From assembly GCA_017311185.1 (NCBI GenBank), contig JAESUZ010002881.1, positions 620,001-684,000 on the forward strand: a stretch of DNA of 64,000 nucleotides. The letters run 5' to 3'. Source of the DNA: Proteles cristata cristata (Eukaryota; Chordata; Mammalia; Carnivora; Hyaenidae). Of this stretch, positions 10,670 to 22,233 are shown piece after piece. Position 1 is the first letter of the stretch. Each line of letters opens with the position of its first letter. Both the position numbers and the translations under genes were made by a program. A model generated the notes under the pieces. The model saw only the letters and a program-made list of their open reading frames with translations. It did not search any database and was not told the DNA's origin.

Positions 10670-11011
10670 ATGTTTTCATCTGAAATCTACTTGGAAAAGG
10701 CAGGGACATGCCTTTCCTTACGAGCAATCTGTGTGGGGAATATCAGTCTGATCTGGAATATTGTGAGGCCTGGTCAATACCAGCAGACTCATTTCCGACA
10801 TGAGCCAGTAGTAGCAGAAGGAGATACCAGTTTTCGTTTCTCATGGCAGGAGCTGTACAAACGCAACCATTTCCCCACTGTGACTGGTATCCAGCGAGCC
10901 CAGTGTGGTTCCCAGCAACTTTCATTGTCTCTGTTCAATTTTTGCATTTGGCAATGCCTTATCAATGACTTCAAAGCAACTGTGAAATTAAAGACATCTT
11001 TTACTAGCTAA
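10670..11011 (+). other. 113-codon ORF of unknown nature
   Basis: An uninterrupted ATG-started frame (MFSSEIYLEKAG...) in a segment less AT-rich than its flanks and free of recognised SINE or L1 sequence. The composition is mixed, with no signal peptide, membrane segment or motif I know. It starts one base after the LTR-like block, so it may be flank or part of an older element. The minus strand is also open for about 60 codons in two frames, which argues for composition rather than selection. No function is assigned. Confidence 0.2.
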
Positions 11012-12134
11012 TCAGAATATTTCTTCTCTTTTTTTGAAGGAAATGTCATTAGTTTTCTATAGGCAAGTTATGTGCTTTTGTTAGGATCAAAGACTATCAA
11101 AGAACTAAAACATTTATTTATACTTCTTCCTTTAGAGATTTAAAGTTTTCAAAGTCAGAGAATTGTTTTATTCAACTTTATGAAAACAAAAACATGAATA
11201 TATAAGTGGAGAACTAAAATCATTTTAACCTGCATTTTTGCAGTTGCCTATTTTTTAAAAAGATTTCCAGTTTTTCTTATTTACTTTTTGCAAAACAGTT
11301 TAGAATATCCAAATTTCAGAAGAGACATGAATACGTAAAAGTTATATGAAAACATTTAATTTAGTTAATTAAATTTAGTTAATGTACCTATTAAGTGTAT
11401 TTTGGAAAAATTAGTCTAGAAAAGAGATATCTTAGATAATTATATTCTTATCACTTGTGATATTTGTTACTATTTCTATTCCCTGGGCATCAGATGTTTA
11501 ACTGACTGAGCCATCCAGGTGCCCCTAAAATGATTTCTAATGCATATTTGTTTACAGTACTACAGAACTGAACTGTCTTCTATTGGCTGATGAAATGTAC
11601 CATACATTGTACATACCTCAGATGGCTCCATGTTTACAGAAGTGGAAGACAGCAAAGAGAAAAACATGCACTTTATAGTTCTATATATTAAGTGCTTTTA
11701 TTCTGAAGTAAGAAATATATTACTTAGGAGGTAAAATTTACATTGATTATGAATATTTTATGTTTCCCTTTTTGTTAATGTGACTATTATTTTAGTTTTA
11801 CTCTCCAAATTAAGGATTTTGTTAACTTTTCATTTTTGACATAGTCTTTAATGTTAAATTTTTGATAATTTTAAAAAGCTTACATGGAAGAAGTATTTAT
11901 GGCACTTATTTTTTGTTGTTGTAGAATTAATAACAGTTCTTGGCTCTAAATTTAAAAAACTATATAAAGAAAAAAAATATTCAAATTCTATGACCAAAAC
12001 AAATTTTTGTGTCTTCATAAAACACTAAATATGGACTATCTCTTTTCCAATTGTTTAATTTTGTTTTATGTTATTTTTAAATAAAAGATTATATTTATCC
12101 AAATGATATATTCTTTTTATGAATATATACTATT
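11012..12134. other. Unassigned AT-rich DNA
   Basis: Apart from a SINE head fragment at 11488-11526 I see no recognisable element or gene. Confidence 0.5.
11488..11526 (-). mobile_element. CAN SINE head-only fragment
   Basis: About 39 bases ending in GAGCCATCCAGGTGCCCC match the first part of the SINE in reverse. No tRNA-like remainder, GA-tract or tail lies on its left, so everything 3' of the A-box region is missing. Confidence 0.85.
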
Positions 12135-12152
12135 ATTTAAATATCATTATTG

Positions 12153-12357
12153 AGAGTGCCTACGTGGCTCATTTGGTTAAGTGTATGACTCTTGATTTCA
12201 GCACAGGTGATGATTTTGCTATTCTTGGGGTCCTTCCCTGAATCAGGCTCTGCACTGACAGTGCTGAACCTGCTTGGTGTTTTCTCTCTCTCTCAATCTC
12301 TCTCTGCCTCTCCCCTGCTTGTGCATGCTCTTTCTCTCTCAAAATTAATAAATAAAC
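12153..12357 (+). mobile_element. CAN SINE with 18-bp target-site duplication
   Basis: Head GAGAGTGCCTACGTGGCTC, older-type CTTGATTTCAGC, and a tail of AATAAATAAAC. ATTTAAATATCATTATTG is repeated perfectly at 12135-12152 and 12358-12375, defining both ends of the insertion. Confidence 0.95.
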
Positions 12358-12373
12358 ATTTAAATATCATTAT

Positions 12374-12620
12374 TGGAAAGTCTAAGTGGTTCAGTCGGTT
12401 AAGCACTTTACTCTTTATTTTGGCTTAGTCATGATTCCTGGTCATGGGATCAAGCCCTGTTTTGAGCTCCATGGTGATCATAGGACCTGTTTGAAATTCT
12501 CTCTCCTCTTGCTCTCTGGCACGCGCTCCTCGCACACTCCTCAGGCGCTCCTCTGGCGCTCTCTCCACCCCCCACCCCTGCCCTTCTCCCTTGGTTATGC
12601 TCTGTCTCAAATTTAAAAAA
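12374..12620 (+). mobile_element. CAN SINE, diverged, abutting the previous one
   Basis: Starts GGAAAGTCTAAGTGGTTCAG, continues with GGTTAAGCACTTTACTC and CAGTCATGATTCCTGGTCATGGG-like blocks, and has an unusually long C-rich pyrimidine region. Its head coincides with the right target duplication of the 12153 SINE, so the latter landed at or next to this older element's 5' edge. Confidence 0.85.
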
Positions 12621-14789
12621 TTATTAACTATAATTATGTATTTTTCATATTTGAAGCATATTTCAAACATCTTTATATTTAAATTTTGCATAACATTTTA
12701 TTATGTAATATGAATAATATTACATAATTATATTCAATATAATTTTACTGAATATAAAACATTCCACTATATTTTATTTTATTAAAATTAAGGAATCAAT
12801 ATTTAGACAACAATATGCATGCATATTCATACTTGTAAAAGATTGGTGGCATTACCTTTTGAATTCCATCTTATTTGTTTCATAAATATTTCTACAAGCT
12901 ATTATTTGCTCCCAAACATTTGGACAATTCTTGATTGATATAAATCTCCATGCTTGTTTTGGTAAAACTAGAGTGAATTTTCTATGCTTAAGTTATATAA
13001 GTATTAGCACTACATTATTTCCTTCAACTATAAGAATAAGTTTTTGATGTTTAAACCTGAAAAAAAAAATAACTGTATGATGAATAGAGTGTGAATATAT
13101 TAGGTTTCCAAACAAGTGTTGTTTCCATTTTTGCTTTCCTTTTTGTATAAGTAGCACAAATCTAAATGATGCTGGTCAAACATAATGTTCTGGGGTATGG
13201 TATTTAAACAGTACACTGCAGTCACAATAGTATTCATGGAGAGACATGTTTTGTTGTAATGTATTTTAAAAAGTTCATCCTATACTTTTAGATTACAATT
13301 TGTTTGATAGGGATCTTAGAAACTCAAACTACCAACTAAAAGTTTTTGGATACTTGCAAGGTCTTCAAGAATCTCAGATATAAAATAGTCACAAATGACA
13401 TCAGATCACCACTATCAGCATTGTTAATTTACTTCTTAATTTTCCTTTCAATTCTCCACATTAATGAGTAGATTTTAGACTATTATTTCTTTACTATATT
13501 GAATAATACTTTGTTCAGTATGTCTAAGAATGATAAGTTGCATAATAATTTGGGGAAATATAGGGTGTTTTTAACTTTTCATTTTAGGTAAAATGCTATG
13601 AAGTATAGGATTAAATTTTTTCCTAAACTGATTTTTGCTTTTTAACTGAAGAGTATAATTAACCTTCTATTCATTTATTTGAGAAATATCAACAAATTCT
13701 AATTTTTGCCATCATAGTAGCCATTCTTTTCCAAAACGACCTTCTGTAGCTTTCTTTATAGTGAGGGCCAAATACACAATTAAAAAACACTAGCAAAACA
13801 TATAACTGCTGATGTGAGAAATTTATGTTATCTCCTAGAAAAAAATATGGGTGGAGTATCCGGTCTGAAATGTGGTAAGTTGCAAGGGAGAAATGCTTCA
13901 AAGAGAAAATAACATTTTACATTAAAAGGAGGTAGGATCAGCGCAGTTATAAGATATGGATAATTATATTCAGTGCAATAGGCACTTTGATTGTCCTCTC
14001 CTTCTAGCAGAGTGGGAGACGATACTTCCCTGCCATTTGGCTAATGAATTTGAGCAGAAGAATTATGTGTTCTTCCTATACAGGTAGAACAATGCTAGAA
14101 TTCTGCTCTCTATGCCTTTCTTTCTCTGCGCCAGCAATCATGGAAACACATGGTAAAAAGACTGGAGGTTGGTTTCTCAGACAAGTTTCCTCAACCAGCA
14201 ACATAATTTGCATGAGAAAAATTTTACACTTTTGGTGTTTTAAGTTCTTTTAATTTGAAAGTTGTCTGTTTCTACATTATAACCTAGAATACCCTAAGAA
14301 ATATACCAACTAAACATAATGTGAGGGATTGTATGCAGAAGAGATCAGGATAAGAGAAAACTTCATGTTCAAATGTCAGGGATGAAAGAGGAAACATGGC
14401 ATTTTGTTAGAAAAAAGAAGTTCAATACAGCTTGATTTTATAGAAAGTATGAAGGTGGAGTTGAAAAATTAGGCTGAAGTGTCTTGTATACAACATTTAG
14501 AAATGATATGTTTAGATTTTATCATCAGGACAAATGGCAGCTAGTGACAAATTAGAAACAGGAATATGGTATGAGTAGATTTACATATCAGAAAGTATCT
14601 TGGCTGTAGTATGAAAAATGCATTGGAGTAATCAATTAAGTATATGGGGAATGAGTAAGAAATTTGTTCCAGGGATGGAAGTGTTTTGTTTTGTTTTCCT
14701 TTTTCAGTATTTTTAAAATATTGAGCATATTGAACCATTATTTCTACCCTTATTGTCTCTGATGAATGAATAATCATTTACTCTTTAGG
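12621..14789. other. Unassigned AT-rich DNA
   Basis: No gene or recognisable element. Short frames here (for example minus strand 13901-13689 and plus strand 14044-14253) have no recognisable motif or gene structure. Confidence 0.5.
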
Positions 14790-15249
14790 TATTTGGTTTC
14801 TTTATCTTCTCACTGTGACGACTTTAGTATTTTCTGTTTTTAGTTTTTATGAGTTCACCTATGACTTGACTAGGTATGGTTTTCTTGGTATTTATCTTGC
14901 TAAGGGACAGCTAAACAGTAAATCTGTTTATTACTGATCACCTCCCTATTTTAGAAAAAGTTCAATTATCATATCTTTAAATCTTTTTTTCTGCCCTACT
15001 CATTCTTTTCTCCTTCTAGAATTCCTGTACAAGTATGTTAGACATTGGGTATTTTATGCCAAGTTCCTGGAGTCTCTAATTTTCTTTAGTTTTTCCTCTG
15101 TTCCTTGGATTTGATCTTTGAAATTGGTAACTGCTCGAGTTCATGAAGTCTGTATTACTCATCCAGTGAAATGCTCATTTTAGTTACTATACCCTTCAAT
15201 TACAGAATTTCTATTTGGCCCTTTATAGTATCTGTTTCTATCTTGAAAT
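14790..15249 (-). mobile_element. Ancient L1/HAL1-type ORF1 region, antisense
   Basis: Phrases such as CTCCTTCTAGAATTCCTGTA, CCTGGAGTCTCTAATTTTC and CAGAATTTCTATTTGGCCC follow the order found in decayed ORF1 sequence of old L1 and HAL1 elements read from the minus strand. It is broken at 15250 by an LTR-like insertion and resumes at 15922. Confidence 0.6.
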
Positions 15250-15921
15250 TGTTAGGTAGAAGCTAGACAGTGGACCCTGCCTTGGGCCTTCCTTCCAAGT
15301 CCTTGAAGGGGAATGATAGAGACGGGGGCTGGAGGCAAGGAGCATGATAAATAAGCTACACATTAAAAGTGCTGGAGGCAGGGAGGGGACACAACATCCT
15401 GACCTTGTGGTTTTCAAGACCTAGGGCTGAAAGATCAAGAGTCACTGGTATGGAGCCTGCTCTCTTCTTCCACCTCTTCCCCAGGGACAATCCCTAGACT
15501 TATTACAATACATTTGCATTGTGGGTACAGTCCCCCACCCCCAGGGAGAAAGGCTGCAATAAGGGTTCTCGTACAAACATTGTAGTGTGAAAAACTCACC
15601 CTCCCAATCTGTAGAAGGAGTTCCCCAAATGATTGGAAACAGCCTCTGTTAGAGACCACCCTGCTGTATGTCACTCCTCCTCCCAGCCCAGAGAGACCCA
15701 ATAATATCCAATTCCAAAACAACCTAGGGCCAGTTCCACCTCACACAACCTGCCTGCTCTCCCACCTTGAGAGAGTATACTTTTACTTTAAATAAATTGC
15801 TTTGTGCTTAGTACTTTCCTTCTGGCTGTCTTTGTTTGAGTGTGGATCCCCACCCTGAATCTTCTCAGAATCAAGAACTGAGACCTCCATTCACACAGTG
15901 CAGACTATCTCACTGGTACCA
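15250..15921 (+). mobile_element. Solo LTR-like element inside old L1
   Basis: A 672-bp GC-richer block starts TGTTAGGTAG and ends GGTACCA. The same old L1 continues on either side (CTGTTTCTATCTTGAAAT before, TTATTTATTCACTAAG after), so it is an insertion. AATAAA at 15791-15796 is followed by TTGCTTTGTGCTTAG and a GT-rich stretch, as in the R-U5 part of class I endogenous retrovirus LTRs. The four flanking bases are AAAT and AGAT, a possible 4-bp target duplication with one mismatch. There are no internal viral genes. Confidence 0.6.
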
Positions 15922-16800
15922 AGATCACTTGTTTATTTATTCACTAAGATTATATCTTTTAAAGTTCATGAACATATTTATAAATAGTTGCTTTTAAATC
16001 ATTGTCTGCTAGTTTCAATACTTGTGTCTAATTCTTTTTGTTGACATTTTGACTCTTGGTGGGTAACATTTTCATGTTTCTTTGCATGTTCAATTCATTT
16101 TAATTATATGCTTTATATGATGGACTAACTATTGTAGACTTTGGGCTGAGCTATCATCCTGTGCATGTGCTGTGTTGATTTTTGTTGCAGTAGATAGTTG
16201 AATTACTGGCTATTCATTTTGATCTTTTGTCCTCTAAATTTAACATTATTTTTAGGGCAGCTATATAATTAAGGATCCAAGGAGTTTTCAAAGCCCACCT
16301 AACCTGACATAATTTACAGGACAATCTCTGCATTGTATGAAAATGTTGTCAAGCCTTGGTTTTCAACTTTGTTAGAGCAGAACTAGAAGATGAATTCTTC
16401 TCACGTGTGGTAATTGTGTTTCTTACATGTAATCCTGGCATCTCTGCCAAATGCCTTTTGTGATAAACATATTGTTCTACTTTGGATCAGCCAATATCTA
16501 TACTTTCCGAGCACTGAATGGCCTCTCCTGTCTCTGCTTGTCTCTTACTCAAATTTGGAGTAGGTTTGGTAAATAAAACCTCCCTGATAAGCCTTGAGTT
16601 TTGCCCAGTGCATACACATCTAAGGATTCATGGGGGAACTTTCACAACAAATTGATGTTCTCTTTCCCTACACATCTACGTTCTAAGGACCCACCTTGAA
16701 GTTTCTAGATGTTTCTTCTGATCATTTTCTGTAGGAAATCACCATGATTTTTTGGACTCTAGCTCAATGCAGCTTGGAGCAAGGCTAATCATGTAGTTCA
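15922..16800 (-). mobile_element. Ancient L1/HAL1 5' region, antisense (continued)
   Basis: GTTCATGAACATATTTATAA, TTTAAATCATTGTCTGCTAG and ATGTTTCTTTGCATGTTC carry on the sequence interrupted at 15250. The match fades after about 16.2 kb, so the far boundary is uncertain. Confidence 0.5.
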
Positions 16801-18350
16801 CCACATGAGTTTTTCTTATATCATGTGTAATGAACTTCTTGTTATCCAATACCTGAAAAGAACTACCTCTTTTATTTTGTCTATTTTAAAAGCAGTTTAC
16901 ATTAGGGCTGATCATGTAACACTTAATCTGTTATAAATAGAAGTAGAATTCTACATAAGTTATTTCTGAAAAACAAATTGAGAGAACAATAGTGTAATAA
17001 AAGTAGCCTACTGATTTTTCCCCTAATTAACCCATCAGTATTATGTTTCTGGCAACGCCTCTCTGTATGTCCAGACAGTTCACAGATGGGATTGAAATAG
17101 CTAATGTCCATTTATAGGTAGAGGGACTCATAATGAATTTTGTTAACTGCCTCTAAGCTTTCCCTAGAGTTCCTACTCTTCTTTTGAGCACAGCACTCTT
17201 CTCTGTTTGCTTAGCTGGCTTCTAACCTAGCTGAGCTTTGTTCACTCTTGTTTCAGCATCATTCTGTTCTGCTCCAATGCTTACCCAGCTCAGTTTGTTT
17301 ACTTTAGTGCTCTCCAAGTTTATTTTGCTCCCTGACCTTTCCAGATTTGTGCATTTATACTAAAGACATGATTGGATGTTGCTTCCTTGGTATATTTTGT
17401 TGAAGATACTTAAGTTGACCTGGAAAATGGTTTAGCCCACCAGATTTTAAAAAGACAAATGTATTCATTAGAGCGATGACTTGCAGCAAATGTACAAAAT
17501 TAATTTTTACAATTACCTTAATCTGTACGACTGATAATTTAGATTTAGAATTCTGAGTGGAAAAAGAGACTAAGCGATTCTAATAGTATGGAGAATACTT
17601 ATGATGTAGGTAAACACTATGGGAATGTAAGCTTTAAGCAGTTTCTGTGAACTTCTTTGAATACAAATTCACAAAATAAATCTGCACGTTTTACTTTTTT
17701 AATGCTACTTTGTGGCGAAATCATTTCTTTTGGTCAGTTTTATGGATGCAGAATGGGTTATAAATATGAAATATTTGGGGTTGATTAGAATCCTCTACTC
17801 ATTCATGATATCCTGGCAACAGATGATAATCCTCGCAACAGGAATTGGATCCTAGCAAAGAAACATATGGAGAACAGCAGGACCAAAATAAACCTCTATC
17901 TAGGCTGCCTATTCACACTGTTCAGGCTCAATAAAAGGCTCTCAGATGTGAATTCTCACTTGAGGTTAAGATCCAGACTGGTAATTCTGATTCGAGCAAG
18001 AAATTCAGGAGCATCAAGAATATAAACAATTACTTCTATCTGCTTTTGATAACTTACTTCGAAGACATTTTACTTAATGTACATAATAATGAAATCGAGA
18101 TTACCAAATTAACATTAATAGTCTATATTTTCAAAATTATTGAGTGAAATGAAGGGATTTATAGACTTTTAAAAACCTACCTCTCTACTGTGCTAAATAA
18201 TTATTTTCAAATAGTAAAGTCTTATACATTATAAATTTCTCAATTATATAATGACCAAAAAATGCTTTTTTACCTTCTATTTCAGGTGATATATCAATGT
18301 CAAGTTAAATAAATCTCAATTTATTCCTCAGTTGACTTTAGAAATATTTT
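16801..18350. other. Unassigned DNA
   Basis: No reading frame worth calling and no recognised element. 17790-18030 is slightly less AT-rich and may be an old repeat. Confidence 0.5.
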
Positions 18351-18362
18351 CTTTATATTTTA

Positions 18363-18589
18363 TTTATTTATTTTTAATATTTTTTATTTATTTCTTGGAG
18401 AGAGAGAGAGAGAGACCACGTGAGCAGGGGAGGGTCAGAGAGAGAGGGAGATACAGACTCTGAAATAGGCTCCAGGCTCTGAGCTGGCAGTCAGCATAGA
18501 GCCCGACACAGGGCTTGAACCGACGAACCGCGAGATCATGAGCTAAGCGAAAGTCGGACGCTTAACTGACTAAGCCATCCAGGTGCCCC
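18363..18589 (-). mobile_element. CAN SINE, young 'TTCGCTTAGG' lineage, antisense
   Basis: GAGACCACGTGAGCAGGGG, GAGCTGGCAGTCAGCATAG, CTAAGCGAAAGTCGGACGC and head CATCCAGGTGCCCC. CTTTATATTTTA flanks it on both sides (18351-18362 and 18590-18601). Confidence 0.96.
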
Positions 18590-18601
18590 CTTTATATTTT
18601 A

Positions 18602-19125
18602 AATCAACATCTATTCAGGATTTTCAGTGCAGCCAGGCCCATAGCAAAAGGAAGAATGGGAATAAGACTAGAACTTCTCCTTATCAGATGGCACAATGAA
18701 TGCAATGAACACTGGAAAAGAAACAAATAAAAATAAATTTTGATCTTTGTTTGTCACCAAATAGATAATAATTTTATTTGCAAACGATGGAGTGTATGAC
18801 TGAATATTAAATTTGTTTCTAGGAATTAGACAATACCATCAAATACTGGCCATATAGGACATGAAAAATATATTTGTTACAGTTATACAGCAATGTTGTA
18901 GACTCTGGGTCTGGAGTTCTCTCTTTTCCAGCAAGAAAGCCAGATGCAGGATTAAAATGCAAAAGAGTCTGATGTCCTGGAGGAGACAAAAGCCCCAAGT
19001 AAGAGTTCTTGCTCTGCTTTTGTTAGAATCAGAAGGCTTACAAGGATGATGTACATGCACAAAGAGACAATTAAACCGTGAACATTAACTCATGGGCGTG
19101 GAGAAAAGGAGGTTTTGAAATGAGG
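18602..19125. other. Unassigned DNA
   Basis: No recognisable element. Overlapping frames on both strands (about 62 and 73 codons, 18839-19060) show no motif. Confidence 0.45.
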
Positions 19126-19350
19126 TGTTAGGGGTTTGGGTCAATAGAAAACAAAATTCTGGTGCTGGGAAGAAGGTTGTTTATAACAGACATGAGGGAT
19201 GCCTCTATTTACCTAGGGGACAAGAAAGACAGAGCATGCTATCTCAGGGTCAACAAGGCACCTTTCTTTTGCTAATAAGGATCTCTCTGGGCAACTTGGC
19301 CCTGACGAGGTCCAGAGCTCTATTTACCTATTTTGGTTCTTTCTTCCTGG

Positions 19351-19364
19351 GAAAGCCACTTTCT
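19351..19364. repeat. Target-site duplication, left copy
   Basis: GAAAGCCACTTTCT, repeated exactly at 20498-20511. The pair brackets the inverted L1. Confidence 0.93.
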
Positions 19365-19812
19365 TATTATTATTTTAATAGTTTATTGTCAATTGGTTTC
19401 CATACAATACCCACTGCTCATCCCCACAAGTGCCCTCCTCCAAGCCCATCACCCCCCTTCCCCTCTCCTCCATACCCATCAGTCCTCAGTTTGTTCTCAA
19501 CATTCAAGAATCTCTCATGGTTTGCCTCCATCCCTCTCCCCCCCCTCCCGTTTCCTCCCTTCCTCTCCCCCACGGTCCTCTGTTAAGTTCCTCCTATACA
19601 TGCAAACATATGGTAGCTGTCCTCTGTCTGACTTATTTCGCTCAGCATAACACCCTCAAGATCCATCCATGTTGCTACACATGGCCAGATTTCATTCTTT
19701 CTCATTGCTATGTAATATTCCATTGTATAGATAAACCACATCTTTTTGATCCATTCATCAGTTGATGGACACTTAGGCTCTTTCCATATTTTGGCTATTG
19801 TTGAGAGTGCTG
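19365..19812 (-). mobile_element. L1 3' segment (3' UTR and ORF2 end), antisense
   Basis: Begins with a degenerate TATTATTATTTTA tail, then AATAGTTTATTGTCAATTGG and CCCACAAGTGCCCTCCTCC. These are the same 3' UTR landmarks as in the full-length L1 at 34836. It runs back into the ORF2 C-terminal region and stops abruptly at GAGAGTGCTGC, where orientation flips. Confidence 0.93.
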
Positions 19813-20497
19813 CCTTGACCTCAACTGCAGTAATTTTTTACTCGACACATCCCCAAAGGCAAGGGAATCAAGAGCAAAAATGAACTATTGGGACCTCATC
19901 AAGATTAAAAGATTCTGCACTGCAAAGGAAACAATCCATAAAACTAATAGGCAACTGACGGAATGGGAAAAGAGTTGTAAATGACATATCAGATAAAGGG
20001 CTAGTATCAAAAATCTATAAGGAACTCCTCAAACTCACACCTGAAAAACAAAGAATCCAGTGAAGAAATGGGCAGACGATATGAACAGACACTTTTCCAT
20101 AGAGGATATCCAGATGGCCAACAGACACATGAAATGATGCTCAGCATCCCTCGTCATAAGGAAAATACAAATCAAAACCACACTGAGATACCACCTCACG
20201 CTGGTCAGAGTGGCTACAATGAGCAAATCAGAGGACTCTAGATCCTGGCGAGGATGTGGAGAAACAGACACCCTCCTACACTGTTGGTGGGAATGTAAAC
20301 TGGTACAGCTTCTCTGGAAAATGGTGTGGAGGTTCCTCAAAAAAATTAACAACAGAACAACCCTATGACCCAGCAACAGGACTGCTAGGAATTTACCCAA
20401 GGGATAGAGGAGTGCTGATAGGAGGCACATGGAGGAGTGCATAGGAGCACATGTACCCTAATGTTCATAGCAGCACTCTCAACAATAGCCAAAACAT
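19813..20497 (+). mobile_element. L1 ORF2 C-terminal segment, inverted
   Basis: The same L1 family but in sense orientation. It covers the region equivalent to about 35910-35245 of the full-length copy, from CTTGACCTCAACTGCAG to CAATAGCCAAAACATG. Its last 30 bases overlap the L1 interval that begins the antisense segment, so the two ends form an inverted repeat (19783-19812 versus 20469-20497). This is the expected product of twin priming during L1 integration. Reading frames are broken. Confidence 0.92.
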
Positions 20498-20511
20498 GAA
20501 AGCCACTTTCT
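20498..20511. repeat. Target-site duplication, right copy
   Basis: Perfect copy of the 14 bases at 19351-19364. Confidence 0.93.
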
Positions 20512-20760
20512 GATATTGTACTAAAGTGAGGGGTGGTTCCACCCTGAACACCTAATCTTGTTTACCTCATTTTTGATGCTTTCATCCCAAGACTTTTCTA
20601 TTCTTATATCTCTGTCCTATGCTAGGGGCCTTTGCCCTGTTTATCTAATCTTGTTTACTCAATCTTGGGTGTGTTCATCCTGTGGCTTTCTAATCCTTTA
20701 TGCCTTGTGAACTCATTGGTGCAGGCTCAAGGAATTCCTAAGCATATCCCTCATATAGCA

Positions 20761-22049
20761 GTTGAAAAATTTGTAACTCTAGATGAAAAGTGATGAATTC
20801 TTTACCACAAGAATCATTCAGTTAGGTAAATAAAATGGTATGTGTTTGTCAGGAATATTGTAAAGGAGTTTCCTACATAGTATGGAATCCATGCCAACCA
20901 CAAACTCAACTAATAGAACGGAATTGAACCTTTGTCTTTCTTCCTGTGAATAAATTCATTATGAACATTCTCTGTTGTCAGATGCTCAAGTACAATAAAT
21001 TCCTTTTACTTTGTCTCTAAGTATAATAATTGGTCTTCTTTCCAAAAATGCCACTATGGACCTACAATTAACATCATTTCTTTCTTATTCCTAAAGCTAG
21101 TAGGCTGAAAACTCTCAGGGGGTAGCAGAGAGGATAACTAAAATTGAACTGCTTTCTATCCTAGACATAAATATTTTGTGTTTTAAGAAAAAAGGCAGCA
21201 TTTTTGTATTCTCCAAAATGGGCTGTTCATATGGACAACATATTTACTTAGAAATAATCAACAATAAATATACTGAATGTGAATTAAAATCACATATAAT
21301 ATGAAGCATCTGCTTTTCCATAAAAAAAATCAATGGGACAATAATTCTCAGTACAAAGAATTTCAAATCTCATATTCAAAGCAGTTATTTTTATGTAAAT
21401 TGAAGTTTATAATCTGGACATTCAACCCACAATCATTATAAACACTGATTTCCCAACATTTTTACTTAGATTGTTAGCCTTTTATCACTACAAATGTGTC
21501 ATTTAAATAGTGTGTACTTCTAGGAATTAGATAAATTATTCTGGATATTTTGTTAAATACATTTTATAATTGAATTAGTTAACTAATGAAACTGCTACAT
21601 ATAGGTACTTTTTATCCAAGAGTATGATAAGAATCCCTAATATAACTCCTTTAGCACAATGAAAATTTATATTTAAATTTATATATCTCTATATATTTAC
21701 TCATATTTTTTCAATATTCATGTCAAACATAAATGTAATAGACTTATGGTTTGTGTGTGTATGCATTGTTAGGGGATAATTGGTCATAGAAATCTCATGC
21801 TTCTACATGACTAGTATTAACAGCAAATTCCATCAGGCCAACTTTTCTGTTTCTGCATGTATAAATCCATAGCCTTGGAAAAATAGAGTGGCCTTCAGTG
21901 GAGCAGATTTACTTACATTTCTAGACAGCAAAGATTGAGACTTCTGTCTGTCTTCCTATATTCCAAAATATTAAGATAATGTCTTTCTCTAGAGTGGGAG
22001 AAATAGGCAAGGGTATGAGCAGTCTCTATAATAAAATCAGGATTTCTTT
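20761..22049. other. Unassigned AT-rich DNA
   Basis: No gene or assignable repeat found. Confidence 0.5.
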
Positions 22050-22233
22050 ATTTTATTTTAATGTTTTTTTTTATTTATTTCTAGGAGAGAGAGAGACAGC
22101 ATGAGCAGGGGAGGGTCAGAGGGAGAGGGAGTCACAGGCTGAAACAGGCTCCGGGCTCTTGAACCCACGAACCGTGAGATCATGACCTAAGCGAAAGTCG
22201 GACGCTTAACCGACTAAGCCACCCAGGCACCCC
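22050..22233 (-). mobile_element. CAN SINE, young lineage, internal deletion
   Basis: Tail TTTATTTATTTCTAGGAGAG, CTAAGCGAAAGTCGGACGC and head CCCAGGCACCCC are intact. About 38 bases normally between GGGCTC and TTGAACCC (the GCTGGCAGTCAGCAC part) are missing. It sits exactly in the A-rich tail of the next, older SINE. Confidence 0.95.

Larger units (their letters stand above)
19126..20760 (+). mobile_element. LTR-like element split by an L1 insertion
   Basis: After removing the L1 at 19365-20497 and one target copy, the flanks make a block of roughly 490 bp that starts TGTTAGGGGTTTGGG and differs in composition from its neighbours. The right part has two diverged copies of a repeat with a 93-bp period (20552-20608 and 20645-20701, both starting CTAATCTTGTTTAC), as seen in LTR U3 regions. 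Family unknown and right boundary approximate. Confidence 0.3.

Noticed and set aside
15435..15722. 95-codon minus-strand ORF
   Set aside because: Falls inside the solo-LTR-like element and shows no conserved motif.
19125..19765. Pro/Ser-rich ORFs of 105-153 codons
   Set aside because: They run across the L1 3' UTR C-rich tract and the LTR-like flank. The proline richness comes from the G-rich strand of the L1 3' UTR.
20035..20442. 135-codon minus-strand ORF
   Set aside because: Antisense to the inverted L1 ORF2 segment.
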